Shown: positions 9,067-18,628, counted from the first letter of the stretch. The stretch is DNA of 64,000 nucleotides from Bradyrhizobium xenonodulans (GCF_027594865.1 NZ_CP089391.1:310001-374000), one strand, 5' to 3'. Numbers and translations are program-made. The notes: generated by a model not told the origin, from the sequence alone.

Positions 9067-10614
9067 TCAGGAAAGTTTCGGATCGAGCGTGGTCGACCAC
9101 AACGCGACGTCGGCGCGGTCGCGCAAGGTCACAATCATCTGGCCGGATGCACCATCGATCTTGACGTGACCGAAGAACTGCATGCCGGCCGACGGCGGCA
9201 GGTTCTGATTGTTGGGGCCGGGCGCCTTGACGAAACGCACCTCGGGTCCAAACGTGTTGTCCATCTCGCCCGGTCCGAATGTCCCGGCATGCAGAGGACC
9301 CGAGACGAATTCCCAGAACGGATCGAATTCCTGAAACTGTGCCTTGTCCGGGTTGTAGTAGTGCGCGGCGGCGTAGTGCACGTCGGCCGTCAGCCAAACC
9401 GTGTTGCTGATCGGTGCCATCTTGATGAAGCGCAGGAGGTCGGCGATCTCGAACTCGCGGCCGCGCACCGGGCCATCACCTTGTGCAAACGCCTCCGAAC
9501 CCTTTTTGTTTGCGGCATCGTCATAGACCAGGATGCTGAGCGGCATATCGGAGGCAATCACCTTCCAGGTCGCACGCGAGTTGAGCAGCCCGCGTTTCAG
9601 CCATGCCATCTGATCCGGACCGAGGAAATAACTGGCCGGGCCGTATTCCGTTTCCAGATTGGCGCCGTTCGGGCCGCGGTAGCTGCGCTCGTCGAGCACG
9701 AACACGTCGAGATGCGGGCCATAGGAGATCTGGCGATAGACGCGGCCGGGCTCAACGATGCTCTCGCGCATCGGATACATCTCGTGGAAGGCGCGGCCTG
9801 CGCGGGCCGCGAGCAGCGTGATGTCGCGCACCTTGTAAGTCGCCGGCAACTCCTTCGACAGCGACCAGTTGTTGGTCACCTCGTGGTCGTCCCACTGCGC
9901 GAAGATCGGCACCTCGGCATTGAAGGCGCGGAGATTGTCGTCGGTCAGATTGTATTTGTGCGCGGCGCGGTACTCGTCGAGCGTCTCGGCGACCTTGGCT
10001 TTCTCCGGAATCGTGACGTTCTTCCAGATCTTGCCGTCGGCGAGCTTCACCTCGGATTGAATGGGGCCGTCGGCATAGATGGTGTCGCCCGAATGCAGGA
10101 AGAAATCCGGACGATGCTTGCGCATCGCGGAAAAGGTGAACATGCCGCCGTCATCGGGATTGATGCCCCAGCCTTGCCCTGCGACGTCGCCGCCCCAGAC
10201 GAAGCTGACGTCACGGCGGTCGGCCGGCGCGGTGCGGAAGCGGCCGGTCACCGGCTCACCCTCAACAGCGGTGTGGGAGAGATCGCGGAAGCGGACGCGA
10301 TAAAAGATGTCCTGTCCGCTTGGCAGGTTTTCCAGCAACATCTTTGCGGTGAAATCGCTTTCGGGCAGCGCCGCGATCGGCGGCAGCGCGCGGGCGTTCT
10401 TGAAGGATTCGGTGGTCGCGACCTCGACCAGCATCTGCGCGGGACGATCGGTGCGCGCCCAGACCACCCCGCCGTCGACGGTGACGTCGCCGGACTGCAC
10501 GCCATGGGTCACCGCCGGCCGGTCGGCGGCGCGCGACAGATGCGGCATCGCGATGGCGCCGAGCGCACCGGCACCGGTCGTGAGGAAGCGGCGGCGGGAG
10601 AATTTGATTTTCAT
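9067..10614 (-). CDS. phoD: Tat-exported alkaline phosphatase D
   Basis: 515-residue phosphodiesterase/phosphatase of the PhoD family, which uses Ca and Fe to release phosphate from organophosphates in the periplasm. The N-terminus has a twin-arginine signal (FSRRRFLTTGAGALG, about residues 5-19) with cleavage likely after HLSRAA. Metal-site segments are visible: LHSGDTIYADG, WDDHEVTNNW and LTADVHYAAAHYY. Length is typical. Expression under phosphate limitation is usual for the family; I did not identify a Pho box with confidence. Confidence 0.92.
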   Translation of the reverse strand: MKIKFSRRRFLTTGAGALGAIAMPHLSRAADRPAVTHGVQSGDVTVDGGVVWARTDRPAQMLVEVATTESFKNARALPPIAALPESDFTAKMLLENLPSGQDIFYRVRFRDLSHTAVEGEPVTGRFRTAPADRRDVSFVWGGDVAGQGWGINPDDGGMFTFSAMRKHRPDFFLHSGDTIYADGPIQSEVKLADGKIWKNVTIPEKAKVAETLDEYRAAHKYNLTDDNLRAFNAEVPIFAQWDDHEVTNNWSLSKELPATYKVRDITLLAARAGRAFHEMYPMRESIVEPGRVYRQISYGPHLDVFVLDERSYRGPNGANLETEYGPASYFLGPDQMAWLKRGLLNSRATWKVIASDMPLSILVYDDAANKKGSEAFAQGDGPVRGREFEIADLLRFIKMAPISNTVWLTADVHYAAAHYYNPDKAQFQEFDPFWEFVSGPLHAGTFGPGEMDNTFGPEVRFVKAPGPNNQNLPPSAGMQFFGHVKIDGASGQMIVTLRDRADVALWSTTLDPKLS

Positions 10615-10718
10615 GGGACGGTCTCGATATCGCGTGAGACGGCCGCTCAGGCAGCCGCCACGGTGAAGTCAGACGCTATAGTGAGACATTGTGACGCAGC
10701 GATTACGTGCGCAAGCGT

Positions 10719-12164
10719 CTACGCGTTGCCGGCGGCCCTGAACTGTGTGCCGGCGCGCGGCGGATTCTGCGGCAGGCTGAATAGCACCGCCTTGCGGTCG
10801 GCGACGGCGGCGTGGAACTGGTCGAGGACGATGTTGAAGGCCGTGAGTGCGCTCTCTTCAATCGCGCCGTGATCGAAGCAGCGCAGCGTGTCGCGCAAGA
10901 TCTCGTCGGCTTCGGCCTGCATCTGGTCGAGCTCTTCGGTCGCCTCGCTCTTGCGGGCCGCCGCGATCATGTCGAACAGGCGTTCGCGCAAATGGCTGTT
11001 ATTGTCGCGCTCGTCCTTCTTCAGATAGCCCGCGAACCAGGCGCCCAGCGAGCCCATCGCGGAGAGCGCCATCAGGCTCCACCAGATGTAATCGCTGTAT
11101 TTGTCGAGGAAGGTCTTTTCCTCGCCGTCGACGAAGGCGGCCGCGCCGGGATGCACCGGGATTACCGCATCCTTGTCGGTGTCGGGCGTCTCGATCTTCG
11201 CTGCCAGCGGGAATTCAGTCACGAGTTGCTGGCGCACGGCGAAGAGCTGGCGCGTGAACGCCGCGATGGTGGTCTCGGACACAGCTTTGCGCGCCACGAT
11301 GTGGTGCGAGAAGCTGATGGTCTTGACCTCATCCTCGGGACGATCGGGCGAGCCGCCATAGGTGCCGGCGGGAATCTCCGAGGCTTCATAGACCGGGTGG
11401 TTCTGCGCGATGGCATCCGCGGAATCGATCGCGAGGAAGGTCGGCGTGCCGCTGTCCTTGGCGGAGGCAGCGATCGCATCCGACGTGATCTTGCTGTTGA
11501 CGGGGCCCGCCGCGAGATAGGCATCGGCTTTCTGGGCCTTGATCGCTTCGGCGGCTTCATTGGCCGGGAACTGTATCACCTCGACCTTGGCGGGATCGAC
11601 GCCGTATTGCTGGAGGATCACCTTGAGCAAATTGACGTTGGCCTGGGTGCGGCCGATCACCCCGACGCGATGGCCGGCGAGCTGCGCGATCTTGGTGATC
11701 TTCGCGCCCTTCTTCTTGCCCTTGCCGGGGACGGACCACAGCACCACGACGTTCTTGCGCAGGGTCGCGACCGCCTGCGCGTTCTTCGGCACGTCGACGT
11801 CGCCGCGCACGATGGCGAGATCGGCCTTGCTTTCTGCCAGCGCCACGGCGCTGGCGGTGGCGCCGTCGGTCTGGATCGGTCGCAGCCGCACCTGGCTTTT
11901 GTTCTGGGTGAAAGCCTGCGTCAGCGCCTGCACGACCTTGAGGTCGTCGCTGTTGGCGGGGCCGACCGCGATCTTCAGCGTCACCGGCCGCATCGCAAAA
12001 TAATAACCGCCGGCGAGCGCGCCAATGATCGCAAGGACGAGCGCCAGGGACACGAGCGCCGTCTTCCGCGCCGCGGATCGCGGCGAAGGCGGAGAGGGCG
12101 TTTCGGCCAGGTCCAATCCCCCGGTCATCGATCTCCCAAACAAGCGCTTGAGGCTCAGTTTCAT
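10719..12164 (-). CDS. Membrane-anchored TAXI-family solute-binding protein
   Basis: 481 residues. Residues 34-57 form a membrane helix preceded by a basic, proline-containing cytoplasmic segment. About 60-345 is a TAXI/NMT1-type periplasmic binding fold (LKIAVGPANSDDLKVVQALT, ADLAIVRGDVDVP, GHRVGVIGRT). A second membrane helix at about 358-381 is followed by a charged, helical cytoplasmic tail of about 100 residues. Ordinary TAXI binding proteins are secreted, so this two-membrane-helix form may signal or couple binding to a cytoplasmic partner. No TRAP permease gene is near. An unrelated intergenic stretch of 104 bases separates it from phoD. Confidence 0.85.
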   Translation of the reverse strand: MKLSLKRLFGRSMTGGLDLAETPSPPSPRSAARKTALVSLALVLAIIGALAGGYYFAMRPVTLKIAVGPANSDDLKVVQALTQAFTQNKSQVRLRPIQTDGATASAVALAESKADLAIVRGDVDVPKNAQAVATLRKNVVVLWSVPGKGKKKGAKITKIAQLAGHRVGVIGRTQANVNLLKVILQQYGVDPAKVEVIQFPANEAAEAIKAQKADAYLAAGPVNSKITSDAIAASAKDSGTPTFLAIDSADAIAQNHPVYEASEIPAGTYGGSPDRPEDEVKTISFSHHIVARKAVSETTIAAFTRQLFAVRQQLVTEFPLAAKIETPDTDKDAVIPVHPGAAAFVDGEEKTFLDKYSDYIWWSLMALSAMGSLGAWFAGYLKKDERDNNSHLRERLFDMIAAARKSEATEELDQMQAEADEILRDTLRCFDHGAIEESALTAFNIVLDQFHAAVADRKAVLFSLPQNPPRAGTQFRAAGNA

Positions 12165-12315
12165 CTTGGCCGGCGATTTACGCCCGCAATTGTAGCAAAT
12201 TTCTTGTCCGACGGGGTTACATCTCCGTCATGGTTAGCGGATCGACGAAATCCCGTATGAACCCGGGCCGTATGCACGGTGTTAGGGTAAAGTTCCCCTG
12301 AAAACGGAGGCCATC

Positions 12316-12615
12316 ATGGCAGAGCGGCTGACGGCGGAAGCACGCAAGCAGGCGCTGGGCGCCGTACCGGGCTGGACCGAGGTTCAGGGCCGAGACGCCA
12401 TCGGGAAGACCTTTGTCTTCAAGGATTTCAACGAGGCGTTCGGCTTCATGACCCGCGCGGCGCTGGTCGCAGAGAAGATGGACCACCACCCCGAATGGCG
12501 CAACGTCTACAAGACCGTGGAGGTGGTGCTGTCGACCCATGACGCCGGCGGCGTCACCGCGCTCGACATCGAGTTCGCCAAGGCGATGAACGCGATCGCC
12601 AGGCTGACGGCTTAG
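12316..12615 (+). CDS. phhB: Pterin-4a-carbinolamine dehydratase
   Basis: 99-residue cytosolic enzyme that dehydrates 4a-hydroxytetrahydrobiopterin, regenerating the pterin cofactor of phenylalanine hydroxylase; relatives also help molybdopterin or folate metabolism. The family motif is seen as EKMDHHPEW at about residues 54-62, with the paired histidines, and [11 protein letters not shown] follows. A good ribosome site (CGGAGG) lies seven bases before the ATG. Length is standard. No phenylalanine hydroxylase gene is visible in this window. Confidence 0.93.
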   Translation: MAERLTAEARKQALGAVPGWTEVQGRDAIGKTFVFKDFNEAFGFMTRAALVAEKMDHHPEWRNVYKTVEVVLSTHDAGGVTALDIEFAKAMNAIARLTA

Positions 12616-12737
12616 CTGACACCGGGCTGACATCTTGCGAGGGCTGGTGGCATCCCCATGTTGTGATCAGCGGGTGATGCGGCGATCCGCCGTTCTTCGC
12701 GAACGTTGCTTTTGGCTGAACGGGGAGTTTCTCGAAC

Positions 12738-13124
12738 ATGGCTGCCGAACACAGCGTCGGCTTCGAGCCGGCCGATCGGCTCGCGGAAGATCGCGAGAGC
12801 GTGCGCCGCCGCTTCTGGCGCAAGCTGAAGCGTGTCGCTGCGCACCTGCCGTTCGCGGAAGATCTGCTCGCGGCCTATTACTGTGCGTTCGACCGGCAGA
12901 CGCCGCGCCACGTCCAGGCCTCGCTGCTCGGGGCGATCGCCTATTTCATCCTGCCGTTCGACTTCGTTCCCGACGTGATGCCGATCCTCGGCTTCACCGA
13001 TGATGCCGCCGTGCTCGCCACCGCGATCCGCATGGTCGCCAGCCACATCACGACGGAGCATCGCGAAGCCGCCCGCGCTGTGTTGAAGCGCGGGGTGGAT
13101 GAGGGAGATGCGGAGGCCGCGTAG
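12738..13124 (+). CDS. YkvA family (DUF1232) membrane protein
   Basis: 128 residues. The middle carries the DUF1232 core: YYCAFDRQTPRHVQASLLGA followed by AYFILPFDFVPDVMPILGF, with the conserved PxDxxPD pattern, then DDAAVLATAIRMV. One hydrophobic hairpin suggests membrane association. The ATG at 12738 has GGGGAG upstream. The function of this widespread family is not known. Confidence 0.88.
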   Translation: MAAEHSVGFEPADRLAEDRESVRRRFWRKLKRVAAHLPFAEDLLAAYYCAFDRQTPRHVQASLLGAIAYFILPFDFVPDVMPILGFTDDAAVLATAIRMVASHITTEHREAARAVLKRGVDEGDAEAA

Positions 13125-13145
13125 CCGCTGTCGCCCCGCATTCCA

Positions 13146-13250
13146 CTGTCATTCCCCGCGAAGGCGGGGAATCCAGTACGCCGCAGCCCATCGGTTCAAT
13201 CACTGTCGTCTCGGAATACTGGATCGCCCGGTCAAGCCGGGCGATGACAG
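13146..13250. repeat. Palindromic intergenic repeat, family A, copy 2
   Basis: About 105 bp between the YkvA gene and the convergent TAXI gene. CTGTCATTCCCCGC at the left and GGGCGATGACAG at the right form the inverted ends; internal hairpins are CCCCGCgaaGGCGGGG and GCCCGgtcaaGCCGGGC. It shares GAATCCAGTACGCCGCAGCC with the copy at 38801. Confidence 0.85.
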
Positions 13251-13298
13251 CTCGTGTGCGGATCGCGCTCGCGACAACATTGGTCGCAATGACAACTG

Positions 13299-14453
13299 CT
13301 ACTTCTTCTCCGCCCGCGCCTTCTCCGCGTCCCAGGCCTGGAATTGTTTGAACAGCGCTTCCTTGTCCGTGTCGGACACCTTTGCGGCCGCAGGAGTCTG
13401 CTTCAGGAACGCCTCGAAGCGCTGGCGCGCGACCGGCTCGACGCCGTGCTTGTCGAGCCATTGCTGCGCCACCGGCAATCTGCTCCAGCCGGACAGGGGA
13501 GCCGCGAGCGAGACCTCCTTCCACTTGGGATGGAAGGGCGGGTTCTGGAGCGCGGGGAATTTCGTGAAGAACGCGTCCACGAACAGTGCGAGCTTGCGGT
13601 AGCGCTCGGTGTTCGGCGCCCAATTATACGCCGCGAGCACCGCAGGCACCGCGATCGTGTCGACGCTCTCGCCCTCCTTGATCAGGTTCGGATAGTCCTT
13701 TGCGGTCAGTGTCGCCGGCAGATAGTCGCTCTGGAGCGGCTTGGCATAGTCGACCCTGGCAAGATGGAAGCGGCCGTCATTGCCGAAGGTCGAGACCGAT
13801 TTGTACGGCTTGCCGCCGACCACGATGACGGCGTCGATCTCGCCGGCCTTCAGCTTCTCCATCGCGATGCGCTGCTCGACATAGACGAATTTCGCCTTGA
13901 TCCCGAGCCGCTCGAACACCGTGAGCGCGGTGATGAAGGTGCCGCCGTTCGGCAGGTCCACGCTGACGGTCTTGCCTTCGAGATCTTTCAGTGTGGCGAC
14001 CGTTTTCGGCGCGATTACCTGCATCTCCTCGTTGTAGAGTTTGGTGACGTAGGTGAACTGCCGCTTGATGTCCTTGGCAAAGCCCTTGCGCTCGAGATAG
14101 TCGAGCGTGTCGGCCCGCACGATGCCGAGATCGACGCCTTGCAGGAACAGGATGTCGGCGACGCTCTGAACCGAGCCGCGGCCGACGATCGGCAGCACGC
14201 GAATCCTGTTGCCGTCGTCGAGCACGGAGGCGAGGTCGGCGCCGAACTGCACATAGGTGCCGCCGATCGTGCCTGTGATCAGCGTGACGGTGTTGGCGTT
14301 CAGCGACTGCTTGGTCGAGGTCGAGCCGAACCGGAAGATGGCCTTCAAACTATCCGAGACCTTGGCCGGATCGTATTCGGTCTGCTCGGCGCGCGCCGAT
14401 AGGCCACAGACCGCCATTATGGCGACGAGCGCCATTTTCAAAGTGGTACGCAT
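13299..14453 (-). CDS. Secreted TAXI-family TRAP transporter solute-binding protein
   Basis: 384 residues with a cleavable signal peptide (about 1-22, ending LSARAEQ). The TAXI signature GTIGGTYVQFGADLASVLDD is at about residues 62-81, and DLGIVRADTLDYL follows. The mature protein binds a small organic solute in the periplasm for a TAXI-type TRAP transporter, but no fused 4TM/12TM permease is adjacent. The ATG at 14453 is chosen because the signal peptide starts there. The second TAXI gene is about 1.1 kb away on the same strand, separated by plus-strand genes. Confidence 0.87.
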   Translation of the reverse strand: MRTTLKMALVAIMAVCGLSARAEQTEYDPAKVSDSLKAIFRFGSTSTKQSLNANTVTLITGTIGGTYVQFGADLASVLDDGNRIRVLPIVGRGSVQSVADILFLQGVDLGIVRADTLDYLERKGFAKDIKRQFTYVTKLYNEEMQVIAPKTVATLKDLEGKTVSVDLPNGGTFITALTVFERLGIKAKFVYVEQRIAMEKLKAGEIDAVIVVGGKPYKSVSTFGNDGRFHLARVDYAKPLQSDYLPATLTAKDYPNLIKEGESVDTIAVPAVLAAYNWAPNTERYRKLALFVDAFFTKFPALQNPPFHPKWKEVSLAAPLSGWSRLPVAQQWLDKHGVEPVARQRFEAFLKQTPAAAKVSDTDKEALFKQFQAWDAEKARAEKK

Positions 14454-14470
14454 GATGTCCCCTGCTGGCT

Positions 14471-15337
14471 CTAGTTCTGGAGTTGGGTGAGGCGCTGCTG
14501 CGCCTCGGCCGATCCAAGCTGCGCGGCTTTCCGGTACCAATCGCGCGCGGCTGCGGCGTCCGCGGTGACGCTCCGCGTGTCCCTGGTGCCCAGCACGGCT
14601 GGATCATAGGTCTGCGCCAGCACGAACGCCGCTGTCGCATCCTGTGCATTGGCCGCGCGTTCGAGCAGGAGCCGCGCCGCGGCGATGTCGCCGACGGTCA
14701 TCAGGCTCCTGGCGCGCGCCATCAGCGCCGCCAGCGTGTCCGCGTCGAGCGTCTTGATGGGCGGAAGTGTCTTGGCGGGCGGAGGTGGCTCGGCCGGTGC
14801 CGCAACGGCTATCGGCACAGGCGCCGGTGCCTGCGCCTGTAGCGCGCTCTGATAGGCCGTTACGATCGCCTCGCGGCTCGGCGTTGACGGTGCAGGGAGA
14901 TCCTGCGTGTCGGCACTCGCCAGCTTCGCGTCGGTCACGCGCGCCGGATCCTTGCGCGGCGTCTGCGGTACGGCCGGCGCATTGGTCGACGCCATGGCTT
15001 GGTCCGCCGCGATGCCCATCCAGCTACCGGCGTTGGCGGCGAAGAGGCCGCGGAGGTCGGACTGAAACAGCGCGGCCAGAACAGCCAGCGTGGATGCCGC
15101 CAGAACTGCCGCGAGAGCACGCGGGATAATTCTGGAGCGCAGCTCCATTGGCGCATATTCGCGTGGGTCCGGCGCGCCGAGCGGATCGGACAGGAAGAGT
15201 GGAATTGGATCGTCCTGCGAAAGATCGGCCCGTGCGGCGCGCGCACGGATAAAGGACGCGGTCGGCGGATGTGATGCTACTCGATTGGAGTCGAGCGCCC
15301 TCGACTCCGTCGACGGGCGACGCGCCGTCGTCTCCAT
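14471..15337 (-). CDS. Sel1/TPR-repeat protein with one membrane helix
   Basis: 288 residues. The N-terminal 65 or so are charged and cytoplasmic (SQDDPIPLFLSDPLGAPDP), then one membrane helix lies at about 74-93 (LAAVLAASTLAVLAALF). A proline/alanine-rich linker follows, and two Sel1-like helical repeats are at the C-terminus (GDIAAARLLLERAANAQDA; AAARDWYRKAAQLGSAEAQQ). The repeats suggest protein-protein contacts in the periplasm. I chose the ATG at 15337, preceded by GGGGAG, although one at 15352 is also possible. It starts 17 bases upstream of the TAXI gene on the same strand, so the two may form an operon. Confidence 0.8.
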   Translation of the reverse strand: METTARRPSTESRALDSNRVASHPPTASFIRARAARADLSQDDPIPLFLSDPLGAPDPREYAPMELRSRIIPRALAAVLAASTLAVLAALFQSDLRGLFAANAGSWMGIAADQAMASTNAPAVPQTPRKDPARVTDAKLASADTQDLPAPSTPSREAIVTAYQSALQAQAPAPVPIAVAAPAEPPPPAKTLPPIKTLDADTLAALMARARSLMTVGDIAAARLLLERAANAQDATAAFVLAQTYDPAVLGTRDTRSVTADAAAARDWYRKAAQLGSAEAQQRLTQLQN

Positions 15338-15642
15338 GGTGATGCTCCCCATACTAACGCAACGCAGGGGCATTCCCGGCTTCAGTCTTCTTGCTTTTGT
15401 CCAGAAGTGTCCCGCAAATGGAACCGGTAAAACGCCGTTTGAATCAGCCCAAAAAGCGACGACGGTTTGCGCGAATTGGGAAATAGTTGGGTTTGATTCG
15501 GGCGAGGCGGGGGAATGCACCGCAATTTTGGCGGTGATGGTTGAGGAAGGCTCAACCAGACGGCGGCGCACGAAAAAGCCGGCGCAGCTTCGGCGACGCC
15601 GGCGATGACGGTTGAGTATGTGGTGGCGCGGTGCCTACATCC

Positions 15643-16617
15643 TCACGGATGCAAAATCACCTTGCCCATGGCCTGGCGTCCCGCGAGCACCTTCAGCGCA
15701 TCCGCCGTTTGCGCCAGCGGGAAGGTGCGGTCGACATGAGATGAAATCTTTCCTTCGGCCGTCCACTTCACGAGCTTCTCGAGATTGGCGCGGTTCTTTT
15801 CCGGATTCTGCCGGGTCCAAGCACCCCAGAACACGCCGCGGATGTCGCAGCCTTTCAGCAGCGCCAGGTTCAGCGGCATCTTCGGAATGTCGCCCGCGGC
15901 AAAGCCGATCACGAGGAAGCGGCCCTCCCACGCGATCGAGCGCAGTGCCTGTTCGGCATACGCACCACCAACCGGATCGAAGATGATGTCGACACCCTTG
16001 CCGCCGGTGAGCTTGCGCAGGCCCTCCTTCAGATCTTCCTTGCCGTAGTTCAGCGTCAGCTCGGCGCCATGCGCCCTTGCGAATTCGAGCTTCTCGTCCG
16101 ACGAGGCGCAGGCGATCACCTTCAGGCCCATCAGCTTGCCGAGCTCGCAAGCCGCAAGGCCAGTGCCGCCGGCCGCGCCGAGCACTGCAAGCGTCTCGCC
16201 CGGCTTCGGGCTGGCGCGATCTTCCAGCGCATGCAGCGCGGTGCCGTAGATGATGATGATGCCGGCCGCGCGGTCGTAGTCGAGATTATCGGGGATCTTG
16301 ACGATCGACGCCGCGGGCAATGCGATCTTCTCGCGGGCGCCGTTGTGGCCGCAGGAGGCGACGACGCGATCGCCGACTTTCAGATCGGTCACGCCGGGGC
16401 CGATGCTCTCGATCACGCCGGCAACTTCGGCTGCGGGCGAGAACGGAAACGGCGGCTTGATCTGGTACTTGCCCTGGATCATCAGGATGTCAAAGAAGTT
16501 CAGCGCCGCCGCCTTGATCGCGATCACGGCCTCGCCGGGCCCCGCCACGGGATCCGGCACTTCAGCGAGCACGAGATCGTCGGGCTGGCAGTATTGCGAG
16601 CAGAGGATGGCTTTCAT
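15643..16617 (-). CDS. NADPH:quinone oxidoreductase family (zinc-free MDR)
   Basis: 324-residue medium-chain dehydrogenase/reductase. The N-terminal GroES-like domain has ALNFFDILMIQGKYQ and PAAEVAGVIESIG; the nucleotide-binding loop is LGAAGGTGLAACELG (about residues 146-160). No catalytic zinc-binding cysteines are visible, which points to the quinone oxidoreductase branch that reduces quinones or enoyl compounds with NADPH. Length and start (ATG 16617) are typical. Monocistronic. Confidence 0.9.
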   Translation of the reverse strand: MKAILCSQYCQPDDLVLAEVPDPVAGPGEAVIAIKAAALNFFDILMIQGKYQIKPPFPFSPAAEVAGVIESIGPGVTDLKVGDRVVASCGHNGAREKIALPAASIVKIPDNLDYDRAAGIIIIYGTALHALEDRASPKPGETLAVLGAAGGTGLAACELGKLMGLKVIACASSDEKLEFARAHGAELTLNYGKEDLKEGLRKLTGGKGVDIIFDPVGGAYAEQALRSIAWEGRFLVIGFAAGDIPKMPLNLALLKGCDIRGVFWGAWTRQNPEKNRANLEKLVKWTAEGKISSHVDRTFPLAQTADALKVLAGRQAMGKVILHP

Positions 16618-16727
16618 GGCGGCACCTTGAGCGTTTCGAGTGGAATTATAGTTGGGTCGGTTCTGCCGGAATTAATGCGGTCGGACAATCCGGATTCTTT
16701 GCCGGCCGCCATGTTCGGCCTATCCTC

Positions 16728-16806
16728 GTCATTGCGAGCGCAGCGAAGCAATCCAGACTATTTCCGCGGGGCGGATTCTGGATTGCTTCGCTGCGCTCGC
16801 AATGAC
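16728..16806. repeat. Palindromic intergenic repeat, family B, copy 1
   Basis: 79 bp imperfect palindrome: GTCATTGCGAGCGCAGCGAA at the left mirrors TTCGCTGCGCTCGCAATGAC at the right, with about 20 bp arms. A related copy is at 19859-19943. It ends 31 bases before the SDR gene start, so it lies in that gene's 5' region. Confidence 0.88.
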
Positions 16807-16837
16807 GGAGTGTATGAAAACAACGAGGATTCAAACC

Positions 16838-17677
16838 ATGTTTGAAACAAGCCTGCTCAAGAACAAGCGCATCCTCGTCACCGGCGGTGGCTCGGGTCTC
16901 GGCGCCGCGATGGGGCGCCGCTTCCTCAGCCTAGGCGCCGAGCTCGTGATCTGCGGCCGCAAGCTCGACCGGCTGGAGGCAACGGCGAGCGAGATGCGCG
17001 CGCAGACCGGCGGCAAGGTCACGACGATGGCTTGCGATATTCGCGATGGTGCCGCCGTCGACAGCATGATGGATACGATCTGGCGCGAAGCGCCGCTCGA
17101 CATCCTCGTCAACAATGCCGCCGCCACCTTCATTGCACAGAGCGAGCATCTGTCGTTCCGCGCCGCGGATGCGATCCTCTCGCCGACGCTGCACGGCGCG
17201 ATGTATTGCACGCTCGCCGCCGGCAAGCGCTGGATCGACGGCAAGCATGGCGGCGTCGTGCTCTCGATCCTCTCGACCTCGACCATCACCGGCCGCGCCT
17301 TCACCGTGCCGTCGGCGATGGCGAAGTCGGCCGTGCTGGCGATGACCAAAAGTCTTGCGGTGGAATGGGGCCCGAAGGGCATCCGCACCGTCGCGATCGC
17401 GCCGGGGCCGTTCCCGACTGCCGGTGCATCGGGGCAGCTCCGCCCTGAGGGTCGTGACGACGGCTGGACCTCGCGCAACCCGCTTGGCCGCACCGGGGAG
17501 CACAGCGAGCTCGCCGATCTCGCCAGCTTCCTGGTCTCGGACCGCGCCGGCTACGTCAACGGCGAAATGGTGGTGATCGACGGTGGCGCGCATTTGCGCA
17601 GCTCCGGTGCCGAGGATCTGCTCGGCTGGACCGACGCGCAATGGGCCGAGCAGCGCGCCGCGCGATCCAAGGGCTGA
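16838..17677 (+). CDS. SDR oxidoreductase, 2,4-dienoyl-CoA reductase-like
   Basis: 279-residue short-chain dehydrogenase. The cofactor loop TGGGSGLGAAMGRRF is at about residues 17-31 and NNAA follows in the fold. The usual YxxxK site is replaced: the segment reads RAFTVPSAMAKSAVLAMTKS, with Ser where Tyr is expected. That substitution is typical of the 2,4-dienoyl-CoA reductase branch, which reduces dienoyl-CoA intermediates in unsaturated fatty-acid breakdown using NADPH. The ATG at 16838 (GAGG upstream) is preferred over the earlier ATGs inside the repeat. Confidence 0.85.
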   Translation: MFETSLLKNKRILVTGGGSGLGAAMGRRFLSLGAELVICGRKLDRLEATASEMRAQTGGKVTTMACDIRDGAAVDSMMDTIWREAPLDILVNNAAATFIAQSEHLSFRAADAILSPTLHGAMYCTLAAGKRWIDGKHGGVVLSILSTSTITGRAFTVPSAMAKSAVLAMTKSLAVEWGPKGIRTVAIAPGPFPTAGASGQLRPEGRDDGWTSRNPLGRTGEHSELADLASFLVSDRAGYVNGEMVVIDGGAHLRSSGAEDLLGWTDAQWAEQRAARSKG

Positions 17678-17796
17678 CGAACTGGGCTGACCCGCTAACT
17701 ACCTTCCCAAACTGAACTTTCCCGGTTATCCCTGCCCCGGGGACAAAGCGCGACCGGGCCATCTTCCAGTCACAATATTGAGGGAACCACTCCAGC

Positions 17797-18459
17797 ATGT
17801 GGCGGGTGCTATCTTTAGCTTTGATGATCGGCATGATGACGTGCGGGATCGCGGATCTCGCGCGGGCGCAGACGGCGCAACCGGCGCCCAAGGCTGCACC
17901 GAAAGAGGCTGCACCGAAAGCGGCGGCGCCGGCGACCCATCCGACTGCCAAGTCGGCTGCAAAGCCCGAGAGCAAACCGGCCGCCCCGCCCGCAGCGGTT
18001 GCGGGCGGCGCCGAGCCGACCCTGATCGGCCAGTTCGGCACCTGGGGCGCCTATTCGGCCACCCCCAACGGTAAGAAAGTCTGCTTCGCATTGGCCAAGC
18101 CGTCATCGTCGAAGACCAACCCGCCGAATCGGCCGCGCGATCCCGCCTATGCCTTCGTCTCGACCCGGCCGGCGGAAAAGGTGAACAACGAAGTTTCGGT
18201 GATGATCGGCTACGCGCTGAAGCCCGGCTCGGAATCCTCGGTCGAGGTCGGAGGGGCCGCTTTCGCGATGTACACGCAGGGCGACGGCCTCTGGATCAAG
18301 AACGCGGCCGAGGAAGAGCGGATGGTGGAAGCCATGCGCAAATCCGCCGATCTCGTGGTCAAGGGCGTCTCGGCCAAGGGGACCGAAACGACCGATACCT
18401 TTTCGCTGAAGGGCCTCGCCCAGGCACTCGACCGGATCTCGCAGGATTGCAGGCGTTAA
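17797..18459 (+). CDS. Invasion-associated locus B (IalB) family periplasmic protein
   Basis: 220 residues. A signal peptide covers about 1-24 (ending LARAQ), then an Ala/Pro/Lys-rich spacer of about 45 residues with the repeat APKEAAPKAAAP, then an IalB-type domain (FGTWGAYSATPNGKKVCFAL; SVMIGYALKPGSESSVEVGG). IalB proteins are small periplasmic or outer-membrane-associated proteins; the name comes from Bartonella, but most homologues are in non-pathogens and have no defined function. It is monocistronic. Confidence 0.85.
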   Translation: MWRVLSLALMIGMMTCGIADLARAQTAQPAPKAAPKEAAPKAAAPATHPTAKSAAKPESKPAAPPAAVAGGAEPTLIGQFGTWGAYSATPNGKKVCFALAKPSSSKTNPPNRPRDPAYAFVSTRPAEKVNNEVSVMIGYALKPGSESSVEVGGAAFAMYTQGDGLWIKNAAEEERMVEAMRKSADLVVKGVSAKGTETTDTFSLKGLAQALDRISQDCRR

Positions 18460-18529
18460 GGCTGCCCGCATAGCTACGGTCGCAATCGGCAAGTCCGGTT
18501 GCTATATAGAGCCGGTTCCAAGTTTTTCC

Positions 18530-18608
18530 GTCATTTCGGGATGGTCCGAAGACCAGACCCGGAATCTCGAGGTTCCGGGTTAGGCTCTTCGCGCCGTCCC
18601 AGAACGAC
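18530..18608. repeat. Imperfect palindromic repeat upstream of rlmN
   Basis: About 79 bp with GTCATTTCGGGATGG at the left and CGTCCCAGAACGAC at the right as loose inverted ends, and an internal perfect hairpin ACCCGGAA-N8-TTCCGGGT at 18557-18580. It differs from families A, B and C and ends about 20 bases before rlmN. Confidence 0.6.
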
Positions 18609-18628
18609 CCAGCAATTTAGGCCTAACG

